DNA of 64,000 nt, from NCBI RefSeq assembly GCF_014493765.1, contig NZ_JACTVJ010000005.1, forward strand, positions 186,001 to 250,000, in the 5' to 3' direction. Source of the stretch: Streptomyces polyasparticus. GTDB lineage: Bacteria; Actinomycetota; Actinomycetes; Streptomycetales; Streptomycetaceae. A model generated the notes under the pieces. That model was not told the DNA's origin. It did no database searches and saw only the letters and a program-made list of their open reading frames with translations. The position numbers and the translations under genes were made by a program. Positions 58,029 to 64,000 of the stretch are shown here, one piece after another (position 1 is the first letter of the stretch; each line of letters opens with the position of its first letter).

Positions 58029-59456
58029 TTACGGATTTCCTTGCGTGGTGCTGGAGTTGGTGGTGCTGGAGTTGGTGGTGCTGGAGTTGGTGGTGCTGGG
58101 TTCGGTGGTGCTGGTGTTTCTGGAGCCGGCCTCTGTGGGGCTGGCGTCCTTGGCGTTCGTGTCCTTGGCGTTCGCGTCCTTCGAGTTCGCATCCCTGGCA
58201 CTCGAGCCCCTGGAGTTCGAGCCGGATGCGCTCCGCTCGATCGCGCCCTTGTCGGCCGTGCCCTTGTCGGCCGCAGCCCGGTCGGCGGCGGGACCGTCCG
58301 CCATGAGGTCGGTGAGCGGGGGGATACGGCCGTTGCGGATGGCCTGGGCGTAGCGCTCGTACCGTTCGTGGCGCTCGACGCGGCGGCGCTTGGCGCGGCG
58401 GAAGCGGCGGGCGACCAGGCGGGCCAGATCGGCCGCACCGACCATGCCGGCCTCGGGTCCGAGCTGCGCCTTGGCGATACGGGCTTCGGGACGGTAGCCG
58501 CGGCCGGTGAGCTGGCGGCGGAACGCGTGGCGCGCGGGCACGATCAGGAGATCGTCGGCGGCGCTGACGCCACCGCCGATCACGAAGCAGGAAGGGTCGA
58601 GCGCGGCCGCGAGGTTGGCGATGCCGACGCCGAGCCACTGCCCGATGTCCTGCAGCAGCTCCACGCACATCGCGTCGCCCTCGCGGGCGAGCTGGGTGAT
58701 CAGGGGGCCGGTGATGTCGGAGACCTGGCCGCCCACGCGCTCGATGATGTTGTACGCGACCGGGGAGTCGGCCGCGGCCAGTTCGCGGGCCTCGCGCACG
58801 AGGGCGTTGCCGGAGCTGTACTGCTCCCAGCAGCCGCGGTTGCCGCAGGGGCAGCGGTGGCCGCCGGGGACGACCTGCATATGGCCGAACTCGCCGGCGA
58901 CGCCGAACTTTCCGCGCTTGACCTGGCCGTTCTCCAGCATGGCGCCGCCGATGCCGGTGCCGAGCGTGATCATGACGAGGTTGTCCTCGCCCTGGCCCGC
59001 GCCGAAGCGCCACTCGGCCCAGGCGGCGGTGTTGGCGTCGTTGTCGACGAGGACCGGGACGGCGAGGCGTCCCTCGAGGGCCTCGCGCAGGGGCTCGTTG
59101 CGCCAGGCGAGGTGCGGGGCGAACAGGACGCGGTTGCGGTCCGCGTCCACCCAGCCCGCGGCGCCGATGCCGACGGCGTGCACGTCGTGGCGGTCGGAGA
59201 GGTCGAGCACCAGCTCGCAGATGGTGTCCTCGACGACCTTGGGGCTCTTGGACTTGTCCGGGGTCTCCGTACGGAGCTTCTCCAGGATGACGCCGTCCGC
59301 GTCGACGACGCCGGCCATCACCTTCGTACCGCCGATGTCGATGCCGACGGTGGGCACGCGGGGGGCGGTGAGATGGGAGCGGCGCTCGCGCGTCCCAACT
59401 GTACGGAGGGTCGCTCGCGCCGAGCCTCGGTGGGTGAGATCGCGGTAGGTGCTCAT
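58029..59456 (-). CDS. ROK-family sugar kinase with pentapeptide-repeat tail
   Basis: A 475-residue protein. The ROK kinase part (~residues 30-370) has VGIDIGGTKVMAGVVD, LVDNDANTAAWAEWRFG, ITLGTGIGGAMLENG, the zinc motif CPCGNRGCWEQY and GGGVSAADDLL, so it is probably an active glucokinase-like enzyme and has no DNA-binding domain. Residues 388-475 are a low-complexity tail of 17 pentapeptides, mostly with Asp, Glu or Asn last. ATG 59456 lacks a clear ribosome binding site; GTG 59513 is also possible. It leads into the membrane-protein gene and may phosphorylate sugar from the nearby ABC transporter. Confidence 0.9.
   Translation of the reverse strand: MSTYRDLTHRGSARATLRTVGTRERRSHLTAPRVPTVGIDIGGTKVMAGVVDADGVILEKLRTETPDKSKSPKVVEDTICELVLDLSDRHDVHAVGIGAAGWVDADRNRVLFAPHLAWRNEPLREALEGRLAVPVLVDNDANTAAWAEWRFGAGQGEDNLVMITLGTGIGGAMLENGQVKRGKFGVAGEFGHMQVVPGGHRCPCGNRGCWEQYSSGNALVREARELAAADSPVAYNIIERVGGQVSDITGPLITQLAREGDAMCVELLQDIGQWLGVGIANLAAALDPSCFVIGGGVSAADDLLIVPARHAFRRQLTGRGYRPEARIAKAQLGPEAGMVGAADLARLVARRFRRAKRRRVERHERYERYAQAIRNGRIPPLTDLMADGPAADRAAADKGTADKGAIERSASGSNSRGSSARDANSKDANAKDTNAKDASPTEAGSRNTSTTEPSTTNSSTTNSSTTNSSTTQGNP
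58045..58119. repeat. 15-bp tandem repeats in the kinase tail (first array)
   Basis: Five units of GTGGTGCTGGAGTTG, three perfect and two degenerate, encode the STTNS-type pentapeptides on the minus strand at the extreme C-terminus. Confidence 0.95.
58144..58203. repeat. 15-bp tandem repeats in the kinase tail (second array)
   Basis: Four units of the form GCGTCCTTGGCGTTC encode KDANA-type pentapeptides. The sequence differs from the first array but keeps the same 15-bp period and reading register. Confidence 0.93.
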
Positions 59457-59540
59457 CGGTGGCGATTCTATGGGGGCGGGCGCCCGCGGGACGGTTTGGC
59501 CCGTGTGATCCACGGGCCGTCACCGATGACGCCCCGGGTA

Positions 59541-59569
59541 TTGCATACAGTATTCAGTCTGGCTAGCTT
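59541..59569 (+). promoter_or_regulatory. Promoter giving a leaderless transcript
   Basis: TTGCAT (59541-59546), 17 nt, TAGCTT (59564-59569). The expected start site is 6-7 nt downstream, at the ATG (59576), so the transcript is probably leaderless. This agrees with the lack of any ribosome binding site. Confidence 0.65.
59543..59557. promoter_or_regulatory. GntR-like palindrome in the promoter spacer
   Basis: TGCATACAGTATTCA is a palindrome of form TGNATACNGTATNCA overlapping the -35 box and spacer of the CoA-binding gene promoter. It lies 87 bp before the divergent ROK gene and could control both. The regulator is unknown. Confidence 0.5.
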
Positions 59570-59575
59570 CTGCCT

Positions 59576-60013
59576 ATGCCAACTGACGCGACAGTCCCCG
59601 CATACGGCGATGACGCCACCATCGAGCAGATTCTCACCGCGGCCGGAGACACCTGGGCCGTCGTGGGTCTGTCGGACAACCCGGAACGGGCCGCCTACCG
59701 CGTGGCCGCGAAACTGCGGCGTCTCGGCAAGCGGGTGGTGCCCGTGCACCCGAAGGCCGAGGCCGTGGACGGCGAGCAGGGCTATGCCTCGCTTGCGGAG
59801 ATCCCGTTCCCCGTCGACGTCGTGGACGTGTTCGTGAACTCCGCCCTTGCGGGCGGGATAGCGGACCAGGCGGTGGCCATCGGCGCCAAGGCGGTCTGGT
59901 TCCAGCTGGACGTCGTCGACGAGGAGGCATTCCGCAGGACGCGTGCGGCGGGCCTGCTGATGGTGATGGACCGCTCCCCAGGACGCGAGATTCCCCGACT
60001 CGGCCTGGGCTGA
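59576..60013 (+). CDS. CoA-binding domain protein
   Basis: A 145-residue Rossmann-like CoA-binding protein of the YccU type. It has TWAVVGLSDNPERAAYRVA near residue 27, GKRVVPVHPKAEAVDGEQGY, DVVDVFVNSALAGGIADQA and AKAVWFQLDVVDEEAFRR. It lacks the ligase domains of acetyl-CoA synthetases and probably binds CoA or an acyl-CoA as a single domain. Translation seems to start at the first transcribed base. The function of the family is poorly defined. Confidence 0.92.
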   Translation: MPTDATVPAYGDDATIEQILTAAGDTWAVVGLSDNPERAAYRVAAKLRRLGKRVVPVHPKAEAVDGEQGYASLAEIPFPVDVVDVFVNSALAGGIADQAVAIGAKAVWFQLDVVDEEAFRRTRAAGLLMVMDRSPGREIPRLGLG

Positions 60014-60130
60014 CGCCCGCACGGCTCTCGCCTGCCCGACACCCGCCCGGCCGGCCCCTTCGGCCGCGCCCGGCCGGCCCTTCCTCCGACGCCCAGCCAG
60101 GCTCGCCTGCCGATACCCGCACAGCCGTCG

Positions 60131-60164
60131 CCTCGGCTGCCATCCCGACGGGCGGCAGCCGAGG
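60131..60164. terminator. Terminator hairpin between convergent genes
   Basis: CCTCGGCTGCC (60131-60141) and GGCAGCCGAGG (60154-60164) pair perfectly around a 12-nt loop that itself contains CCC/GGG. It lies between the CoA-binding gene and the ABC ATPase gene. Confidence 0.8.
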
Positions 60165-60204
60165 CCGGCCGTCACACCGGGCCGCAGCCGAGGCCGGCCG
60201 TCAC
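60155..60204. repeat. 21-bp direct repeat ending in the ATPase stop codon
   Basis: GCAGCCGAGGCCGGCCGTCAC occurs at 60155-60175 and 60184-60204. The second copy carries the stop codon of the ABC ATPase gene and the first shares sequence with the terminator stem, so an end-of-gene duplication probably created part of this spacer. Confidence 0.9.
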
Positions 60205-61079
60205 GACCTGTCCGTGGGCTCCCCGCCCAAATGCAACGGTTCCGGCGCACGCTCCAGCTCGTGGCTGAGTTCCTCCAGCTCCGAGCCGCCCGCCATCTGG
60301 CGGGTCAGTTCGTCGAGCTCGATGCCGGACTTCACGTAGCTGCCCGCCATCGTGCCGCGCTTGAGCAGGATGAAGCGGTCGCCGACCAGGTACGCGTGGT
60401 GCGGGTTGTGCGTGATGAGGACCACGCCGAGGCCCGCGTCCCGCGCGGCCGCCACGTACTTGAGGACGACGCCCGACTGCTTGACGCCGAGCGCCGCCGT
60501 CGGCTCGTCGAGGACCAGGACCTTGGCGCCGAAGTAGACGGCCCGCGCGATCGCGACGCACTGCCGCTCACCGCCCGAGAGCGTGCCGATGGGCTGGTCC
60601 ACGTCGCGCAGGTCGATGCCCATGCGAAGCAGTTCCTCGCGGGTCGTACGGCGCATGAACTCGACGTCCATGCGCTTGAACGGACCCACACCCTTCGTCG
60701 GCTCCGAGCCGAGGAAGAAGTTCCGCCACACCGGCATCAGCGGCACGACCGCCAGGTCCTGGTAGACCGTGGCGATCCCGCGGTCCAGGGCCTCGCGGGG
60801 CTTGGAGAGACGAACCGATTCGCCCTCGATGCGGAACGTGCCCGCGTCGTGCTGGTGCAACCCCGCGATGATCTTGATCAGGGTGGACTTGCCGGCGCCG
60901 TTGTCACCGAGCACACAGGTGACCTCACCCGCGTGCGCCTCCAGGGAGACCCCTTCGAGCGCCCGGATGTTGCCGTAGTACTTGCTGACGTCGTCGAGCT
61001 CGACAAGAGCGGGAGCCCGGCCGGCCTCGGGAGCCTTGTCGGCCTCGGGAGCCTCGCGCGCCTCGGAAGCGTCGGTCAT
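60201..61079 (-). CDS. Sugar ABC transporter ATP-binding protein (FrcA-like, single domain)
   Basis: A 292-residue ATPase with one nucleotide-binding domain: Walker [11 protein letters not shown]-loop YQDLAVV, signature LSGGERQ, Walker [12 protein letters not shown] and switch THNPHH. Many CUT2 ATPases have two fused domains; a single one is typical of the FrcA type. The N-terminus has an [15 protein letters not shown] low-complexity stretch. ATG 61079 overlaps the permease stop by 4 bp. It energises the transporter encoded upstream. Confidence 0.93.
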   Translation of the reverse strand: MTDASEAREAPEADKAPEAGRAPALVELDDVSKYYGNIRALEGVSLEAHAGEVTCVLGDNGAGKSTLIKIIAGLHQHDAGTFRIEGESVRLSKPREALDRGIATVYQDLAVVPLMPVWRNFFLGSEPTKGVGPFKRMDVEFMRRTTREELLRMGIDLRDVDQPIGTLSGGERQCVAIARAVYFGAKVLVLDEPTAALGVKQSGVVLKYVAAARDAGLGVVLITHNPHHAYLVGDRFILLKRGTMAGSYVKSGIELDELTRQMAGGSELEELSHELERAPEPLHLGGEPTDRS

Positions 61080-62107
61080 TTCGTGGCCTCCGCCCGCTTG
61101 CGTACCCAGTGATTCAAGAGCGTGGCGAGCAGCAGCATCGCGCCGAGGAAGAACTTGTACCAGTCGGCGTTCCACTCGGCGAACACGATGCCCTTGCTGA
61201 CCATGCCGAAGATCAGTGCGCCGAAGGCCGAACCGATCGCGGAGCCGTATCCGCCGGTGATCAGGCAGCCGCCGATGACGGCCGCGACGATGTAGATCAG
61301 CTCGTTGCCGACACCTTCGCCGGACTGCACCCGGGAGAAGGAGAAGAGCAGATGCTGGCCGGAGATCCAGGCGCCGAAGGCGACGGCCATGTAGAGGCCG
61401 ATACGGGTCTTGGTGACCGGGACGCCGACGGCGCGGGCCGCGTCGCCGTTGCCGCCGACCGCGAAGATCCAGTTGCCCCAGCGGGTGCGCAGCAGGATCC
61501 AGGTGGCGAAGGCCACCAGGACGAGCCACCACAGGATCGTGATCTTGAAGTCGACCCCGCCGATCGAGATCTCCGAGGCGAAGACGCTCTGCGCCGAGGA
61601 GAAGCCCTCCATGTCGGCGATCGACTTGGTCTGCACGGTGCCGCTGATCGCCTTGGTCAGACCCAGGTTCAGGCCCGTCAGCATCAGGAACGTGCCGAGC
61701 GTCACGATGAAGCTGGGCAGTTTCGTGCGGGTCAGCATGAAGCCGTTGAAGACGCCGATGCCCAGCGTGACGAGCAGCGAGACGAAGACGCCCACCCAGA
61801 CGTTGGCCGTCATCTGGTAGCTGAACATCGAGGAGGCCAGCGCCGAGGACGTCACGAGCACGCCCGCGGAGAGGTCGAACTCGCCGCCGATCATGAGCAG
61901 AGCCACCGGCACGGCCATGATGCCGAGCGTGGACGCCGCGTACAGGACGGTGCTCAGCGAGGACACGCGCAGGAAGCTGTCCGCGGCGAACGAGAAGAAG
62001 ACGAAGACGGCGACGGCGCCCATGACCGCGCCGAGCTCGGGCCGGGCGAGCAGCTTGCGCCACAGGGAGGTGCGCAGCAGCCGCTCGTCCACGGTGGCTG
62101 TGGTCAT
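61076..62107 (-). CDS. Sugar ABC transporter permease (CUT2/FrcC-like)
   Basis: A 343-residue membrane protein with eight to ten helices of the branched-chain/ribose permease family. Typical blocks are [39 protein letters not shown] and [20 protein letters not shown]. It overlaps both neighbours by 4 bp. The homodimer would form the channel. Sugar identity is not evident; fructose, ribose, xylose and inositol systems share this form. Confidence 0.93.
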   Translation of the reverse strand: MTTATVDERLLRTSLWRKLLARPELGAVMGAVAVFVFFSFAADSFLRVSSLSTVLYAASTLGIMAVPVALLMIGGEFDLSAGVLVTSSALASSMFSYQMTANVWVGVFVSLLVTLGIGVFNGFMLTRTKLPSFIVTLGTFLMLTGLNLGLTKAISGTVQTKSIADMEGFSSAQSVFASEISIGGVDFKITILWWLVLVAFATWILLRTRWGNWIFAVGGNGDAARAVGVPVTKTRIGLYMAVAFGAWISGQHLLFSFSRVQSGEGVGNELIYIVAAVIGGCLITGGYGSAIGSAFGALIFGMVSKGIVFAEWNADWYKFFLGAMLLLATLLNHWVRKRAEATK

Positions 62108-63114
62108 CGGGTCCCCCGCTCCGTGTACGAGAGCAGCTCGCCGGCCTCGCTCTGGTCGATGATCTGCGGCCCGGTCAGGACGGGCCGGCCACCGCCGAGG
62201 ACGTCGGCGTTGTAGCGGTAGAGCCAGAGCAGGTCGACGGCCTCGTAGCCCTGGAGGTAGGGCTGCTGGTCGACCGCGAAGCCGTACGTCTTGTCCTGCA
62301 GGCCCTGCGCGACGTCCTGGTTGAGGTCGAACGTGTCCACCTCGGCGTCGCTGCCCGCGTCCTTCTTGGCCTTGACGGCCGCGTCCGCGAAGGGCGCGCC
62401 GAGGGTGACGACGGTGTCGATGTCGCCGTCGGCCTGGAGCTTGGCGCCGATGCCGGACTGGACGTCGGGCATGTTCGTGCCGTCGACGTAGAGGTTCTGC
62501 ATCTCGCCGTCGAAGGTCTTCTTGGCGCCGGCGCAGCGCTGCTCGTGGCCCACGTTGCCCTGCTCGTGCAGGACGCAGAGCGCCTTCTTCTTTCCGCGCT
62601 TGTTGAGCTCGGTGCCGACGGCCTCGCCCGCGATCTCCTCGTCTTGGCCGATATGGCTGAGCGCGCCGAACTCCTTGGACTCGGCGGAGCCGGAGTTCAC
62701 CGTGATCACGGGGATGCCGGCCTTCTTCGCACTGGCCATGACGCCCTTCATGGCGTCCGGCTTGGCGAGCGTGACGATCAGGCCGTCGACCTTCTTGTCG
62801 ATGTACGACTGGACGAGCTGCGCCTGCTCCTGTGCCTGGTCGCTGTGTGCGTACAGGAAGTTGATGTTGTCCTTCACGGCCGCCTGCTTGGCACCGCTCT
62901 GCACGATGTCCCAGAAGCTGTCGCCGTCGCCCGAGTGGGTGACCATGGCGAAGGTCCACTTGGGCGTGTTCACGGCTGCCTTGCCCTGTGCCGCCGCCGC
63001 CGAGGCCTTGCGGGCGTCCTCGGCCCGCTTGCCGCCCGTGCTGCTGCACCCGGTGATCGTTGCTCCGAGCACCGCCGCCATCGCGATGCCCACCCAGGCT
63101 TGAACCCTTGCCAC
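62104..63114 (-). CDS. Sugar ABC transporter substrate-binding lipoprotein (complete copy)
   Basis: A 336-residue CUT2 binding protein. The signal [18 protein letters not shown] ends in a lipobox cysteine. The mature protein has [44 protein letters not shown], two cysteines framing [11 protein letters not shown] and RCAG, and [22 protein letters not shown] 63114 has AGAAGG ten nt upstream. It shares a 4-bp overlap with the permease. A close paralog lies immediately upstream, separated by a terminator. Confidence 0.92.
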   Translation of the reverse strand: MARVQAWVGIAMAAVLGATITGCSSTGGKRAEDARKASAAAAQGKAAVNTPKWTFAMVTHSGDGDSFWDIVQSGAKQAAVKDNINFLYAHSDQAQEQAQLVQSYIDKKVDGLIVTLAKPDAMKGVMASAKKAGIPVITVNSGSAESKEFGALSHIGQDEEIAGEAVGTELNKRGKKKALCVLHEQGNVGHEQRCAGAKKTFDGEMQNLYVDGTNMPDVQSGIGAKLQADGDIDTVVTLGAPFADAAVKAKKDAGSDAEVDTFDLNQDVAQGLQDKTYGFAVDQQPYLQGYEAVDLLWLYRYNADVLGGGRPVLTGPQIIDQSEAGELLSYTERGTR

Positions 63115-63189
63115 GAAGCCGTGCCCTTCTTGCTGCCTTGCTCGGTGCGCCGCGGCCGCGTATGCGGCTGCGAACGCCCCAGTATTACC

Positions 63190-63205
63190 GACTGGTGATC
63201 CAGTC
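63190..63205. promoter_or_regulatory. Palindrome upstream of the ABC operon
   Basis: GACTGG and CCAGTC flank TGAT. On the minus strand TAATACT follows at once (63188-63182) and could be a -10 box, which would put this palindrome between -35 and -10. It resembles a shortened DasR-type site (ACTGG/CCAGT) but lacks two bases of the usual 16. Confidence 0.45.
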
Positions 63206-63263
63206 CACCGGTCAGGTACCGGGCGGCCGCTCGGCCATACGGTCGAGCGGCCGGGCACGGCGA

Positions 63264-63285
63264 GGGCCTGTCGGCGGACAGGCCC
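63264..63285 (-). terminator. Terminator after the partial binding-protein gene
   Basis: GGGCCTGTC and GACAGGCCC form a perfect 9-bp stem around GGCG, 14 nt after the stop of the second binding-protein gene. It should separate that gene from the complete ABC operon. Confidence 0.8.
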
Positions 63286-63299
63286 GAGGGCCGCAGCGG

Positions 63300-64000
63300 T
63301 CATCGCGTGCCGTTCTTGGTCAGCTTCTCGAGCTGCGCGACATCCTTCTCGGTGACGATCGCCGGGCCGGTGAGGACCTGCTGGCCGCCGCCGATGACGT
63401 TGAGGTTGTTCCTGTAGAGCCACAGCCCGTCCACCGCGAGGTATCCCTGCAGGTAGGGCTGCTGGTCCACGGCGAAGACGATCTCCTTGGCCTTCATCTG
63501 CTCGGTGACGGCCTCGTTCAGGTCGAACGTGGAGACCTCGGCTTCGCTGCCGGCGTCGCCCTTGGCCTTGATCGCGGCCTCGGCGATGCCCGCGTTCAGC
63601 GTGACGATGGTGTCGATGTCCTCGGTGGCCTGCAGCTTCGCGGCGATCTGCGACTGGGTCTGGGGCATGTCGGTGCCGGGCACGTTGATGTTCTCGGTGT
63701 CGCCGCCGAAGGCCTTCTTGACGCCGGCGCAGCGCTCTTCGAGGGAGACGTTGCCCTGCTCGTGGATCACGCACAGGGCCTTCTTGCGGCCGCGCTGCTC
63801 CAGTTCGGCGCCGACCGCCTCGCCCGCCACGGACTCGTCCTGGCCGACGTGGTTGAGCGCGCCGTACTCCTTGGCGAACTGTCCGCCGGAGTTGATGGTG
63901 ATCACCGGGATCCCGGCTGTCTTGGCCTTGCCGAGCACGTCCTTCATGGCCTCGGGCTTGGCCAGCGTGACGACGATGCCGTCGACCTTCTTGTCGATGT
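63300..64000 (-). CDS. Second sugar ABC substrate-binding protein, partial (5' end beyond window)
   Basis: The C-terminal ~233 residues of a paralog of the preceding binding protein; its start lies past the right edge. It keeps IPVITINSGG, the cysteine pair framing ALCVIHEQGNVSLEERCAG, STFDLNEAV, and [24 protein letters not shown]. It differs in the ligand-side loops (DTENINVPGTDMPQTQSQ). Its own terminator suggests independent expression. It may broaden the ligand range of the same permease and ATPase or belong to an earlier operon. Confidence 0.9.
   Translation of the reverse strand, partial: IDKKVDGIVVTLAKPEAMKDVLGKAKTAGIPVITINSGGQFAKEYGALNHVGQDESVAGEAVGAELEQRGRKKALCVIHEQGNVSLEERCAGVKKAFGGDTENINVPGTDMPQTQSQIAAKLQATEDIDTIVTLNAGIAEAAIKAKGDAGSEAEVSTFDLNEAVTEQMKAKEIVFAVDQQPYLQGYLAVDGLWLYRNNLNVIGGGQQVLTGPAIVTEKDVAQLEKLTKNGTR

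Noticed and set aside
63190-63205. DasR (N-acetylglucosamine regulator) binding site
   Set aside because: The half-sites look similar, but the element is two bases shorter than the normal 16-bp form. It is listed only as an unassigned palindrome.
1-64000. tRNA or rRNA genes, CRISPR arrays, insertion sequences, phage attachment sites
   Set aside because: I looked for T-loop-like GTTCGANTC segments, regularly spaced repeats with unique spacers, and transposase or integrase motifs, and found none. Short RNAs could still be missed by eye.

Overview
The window is high-GC DNA (roughly 70% or more by eye) with strong G/C bias at third codon positions, frequent GTG and TTG starts, purine-rich ribosome binding sites, tightly overlapping operons and almost no TTA codons. 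Gene content (bxl-type xylobiose uptake, TAT-dependent secreted pectin and xylan enzymes, OtrA-like ribosome protection, DUF4383, a RecA-NDp-like promoter) points to Streptomyces or a close relative. I see no rRNA, tRNA, CRISPR array, transposase or integrase.

Region 1 (1-2.3 kb): a TetR repressor diverges from an SDR/quinone-oxidoreductase operon across a 9-bp inverted repeat; a YCII-like gene follows. Region 2 (2.4-9.1 kb) is a pectin locus. A PL1 pectate lyase, two CE8 pectin methylesterases and a dienelactone-hydrolase-like esterase run leftward; a CBM35-PL9 lyase runs rightward. The two directions share an intergenic region with near-identical back-to-back promoters and separate candidate operators.

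Region 3 (9.2-29.3 kb) is a xylan/hemicellulose locus: GH10 xylanase, a bxlR-bxlEFG-bxlA type regulator/uptake/beta-xylosidase set, a CE7 acetylxylan esterase, an LplB/YtcP/LipO-type importer operon carrying GH39, a DUF624 membrane protein and GH42, and a GH67 alpha-glucuronidase. A composite motif recurs at three places here (bxlE leader, bxlR leader, importer leader) and is a good candidate operator for BxlR. Two tandem secreted proteins of unknown function lie between GH42 and GH67. Together these genes could strip acetyl, glucuronosyl, xylosyl and galactosyl groups, cut the backbone and import the oligomers. Both importers lack their own ATPase, as is usual where a shared MsiK-type ATPase serves.

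Region 4 (29.5-35.9 kb): a very large two-headed P-type ATPase, a small disordered ORF, and a pair encoding a TTA-containing membrane coiled-coil protein and a membrane-anchored collagen-like protein. Region 5 (36-48.9 kb) is a redox/stress island: YdeP-type molybdopterin oxidoreductase; a leftward operon of ferritin-like, hemerythrin, DUF2243, CtaG-like and SRPBCC proteins; DUF4383; a FAD oxidoreductase with Rieske tail; SDR; SRPBCC plus phytoene-desaturase-like oxidoreductase; and a zinc dehydrogenase.

Region 6 (49-57.3 kb): an OtrA/Tet(M)-like ribosome protection GTPase preceded by an overlapping 40-codon leader ORF, a 600-bp repeat array, then a SWIM protein/SNF2 helicase operon behind a sequence matching the LexA-independent DNA-damage promoter. 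Region 7 (57.4-64 kb): a membrane protein, a ROK kinase with a pentapeptide-repeat tail, a probably leaderless CoA-binding protein, and a CUT2-type sugar ABC transporter with two tandem binding proteins, the second cut by the right edge.
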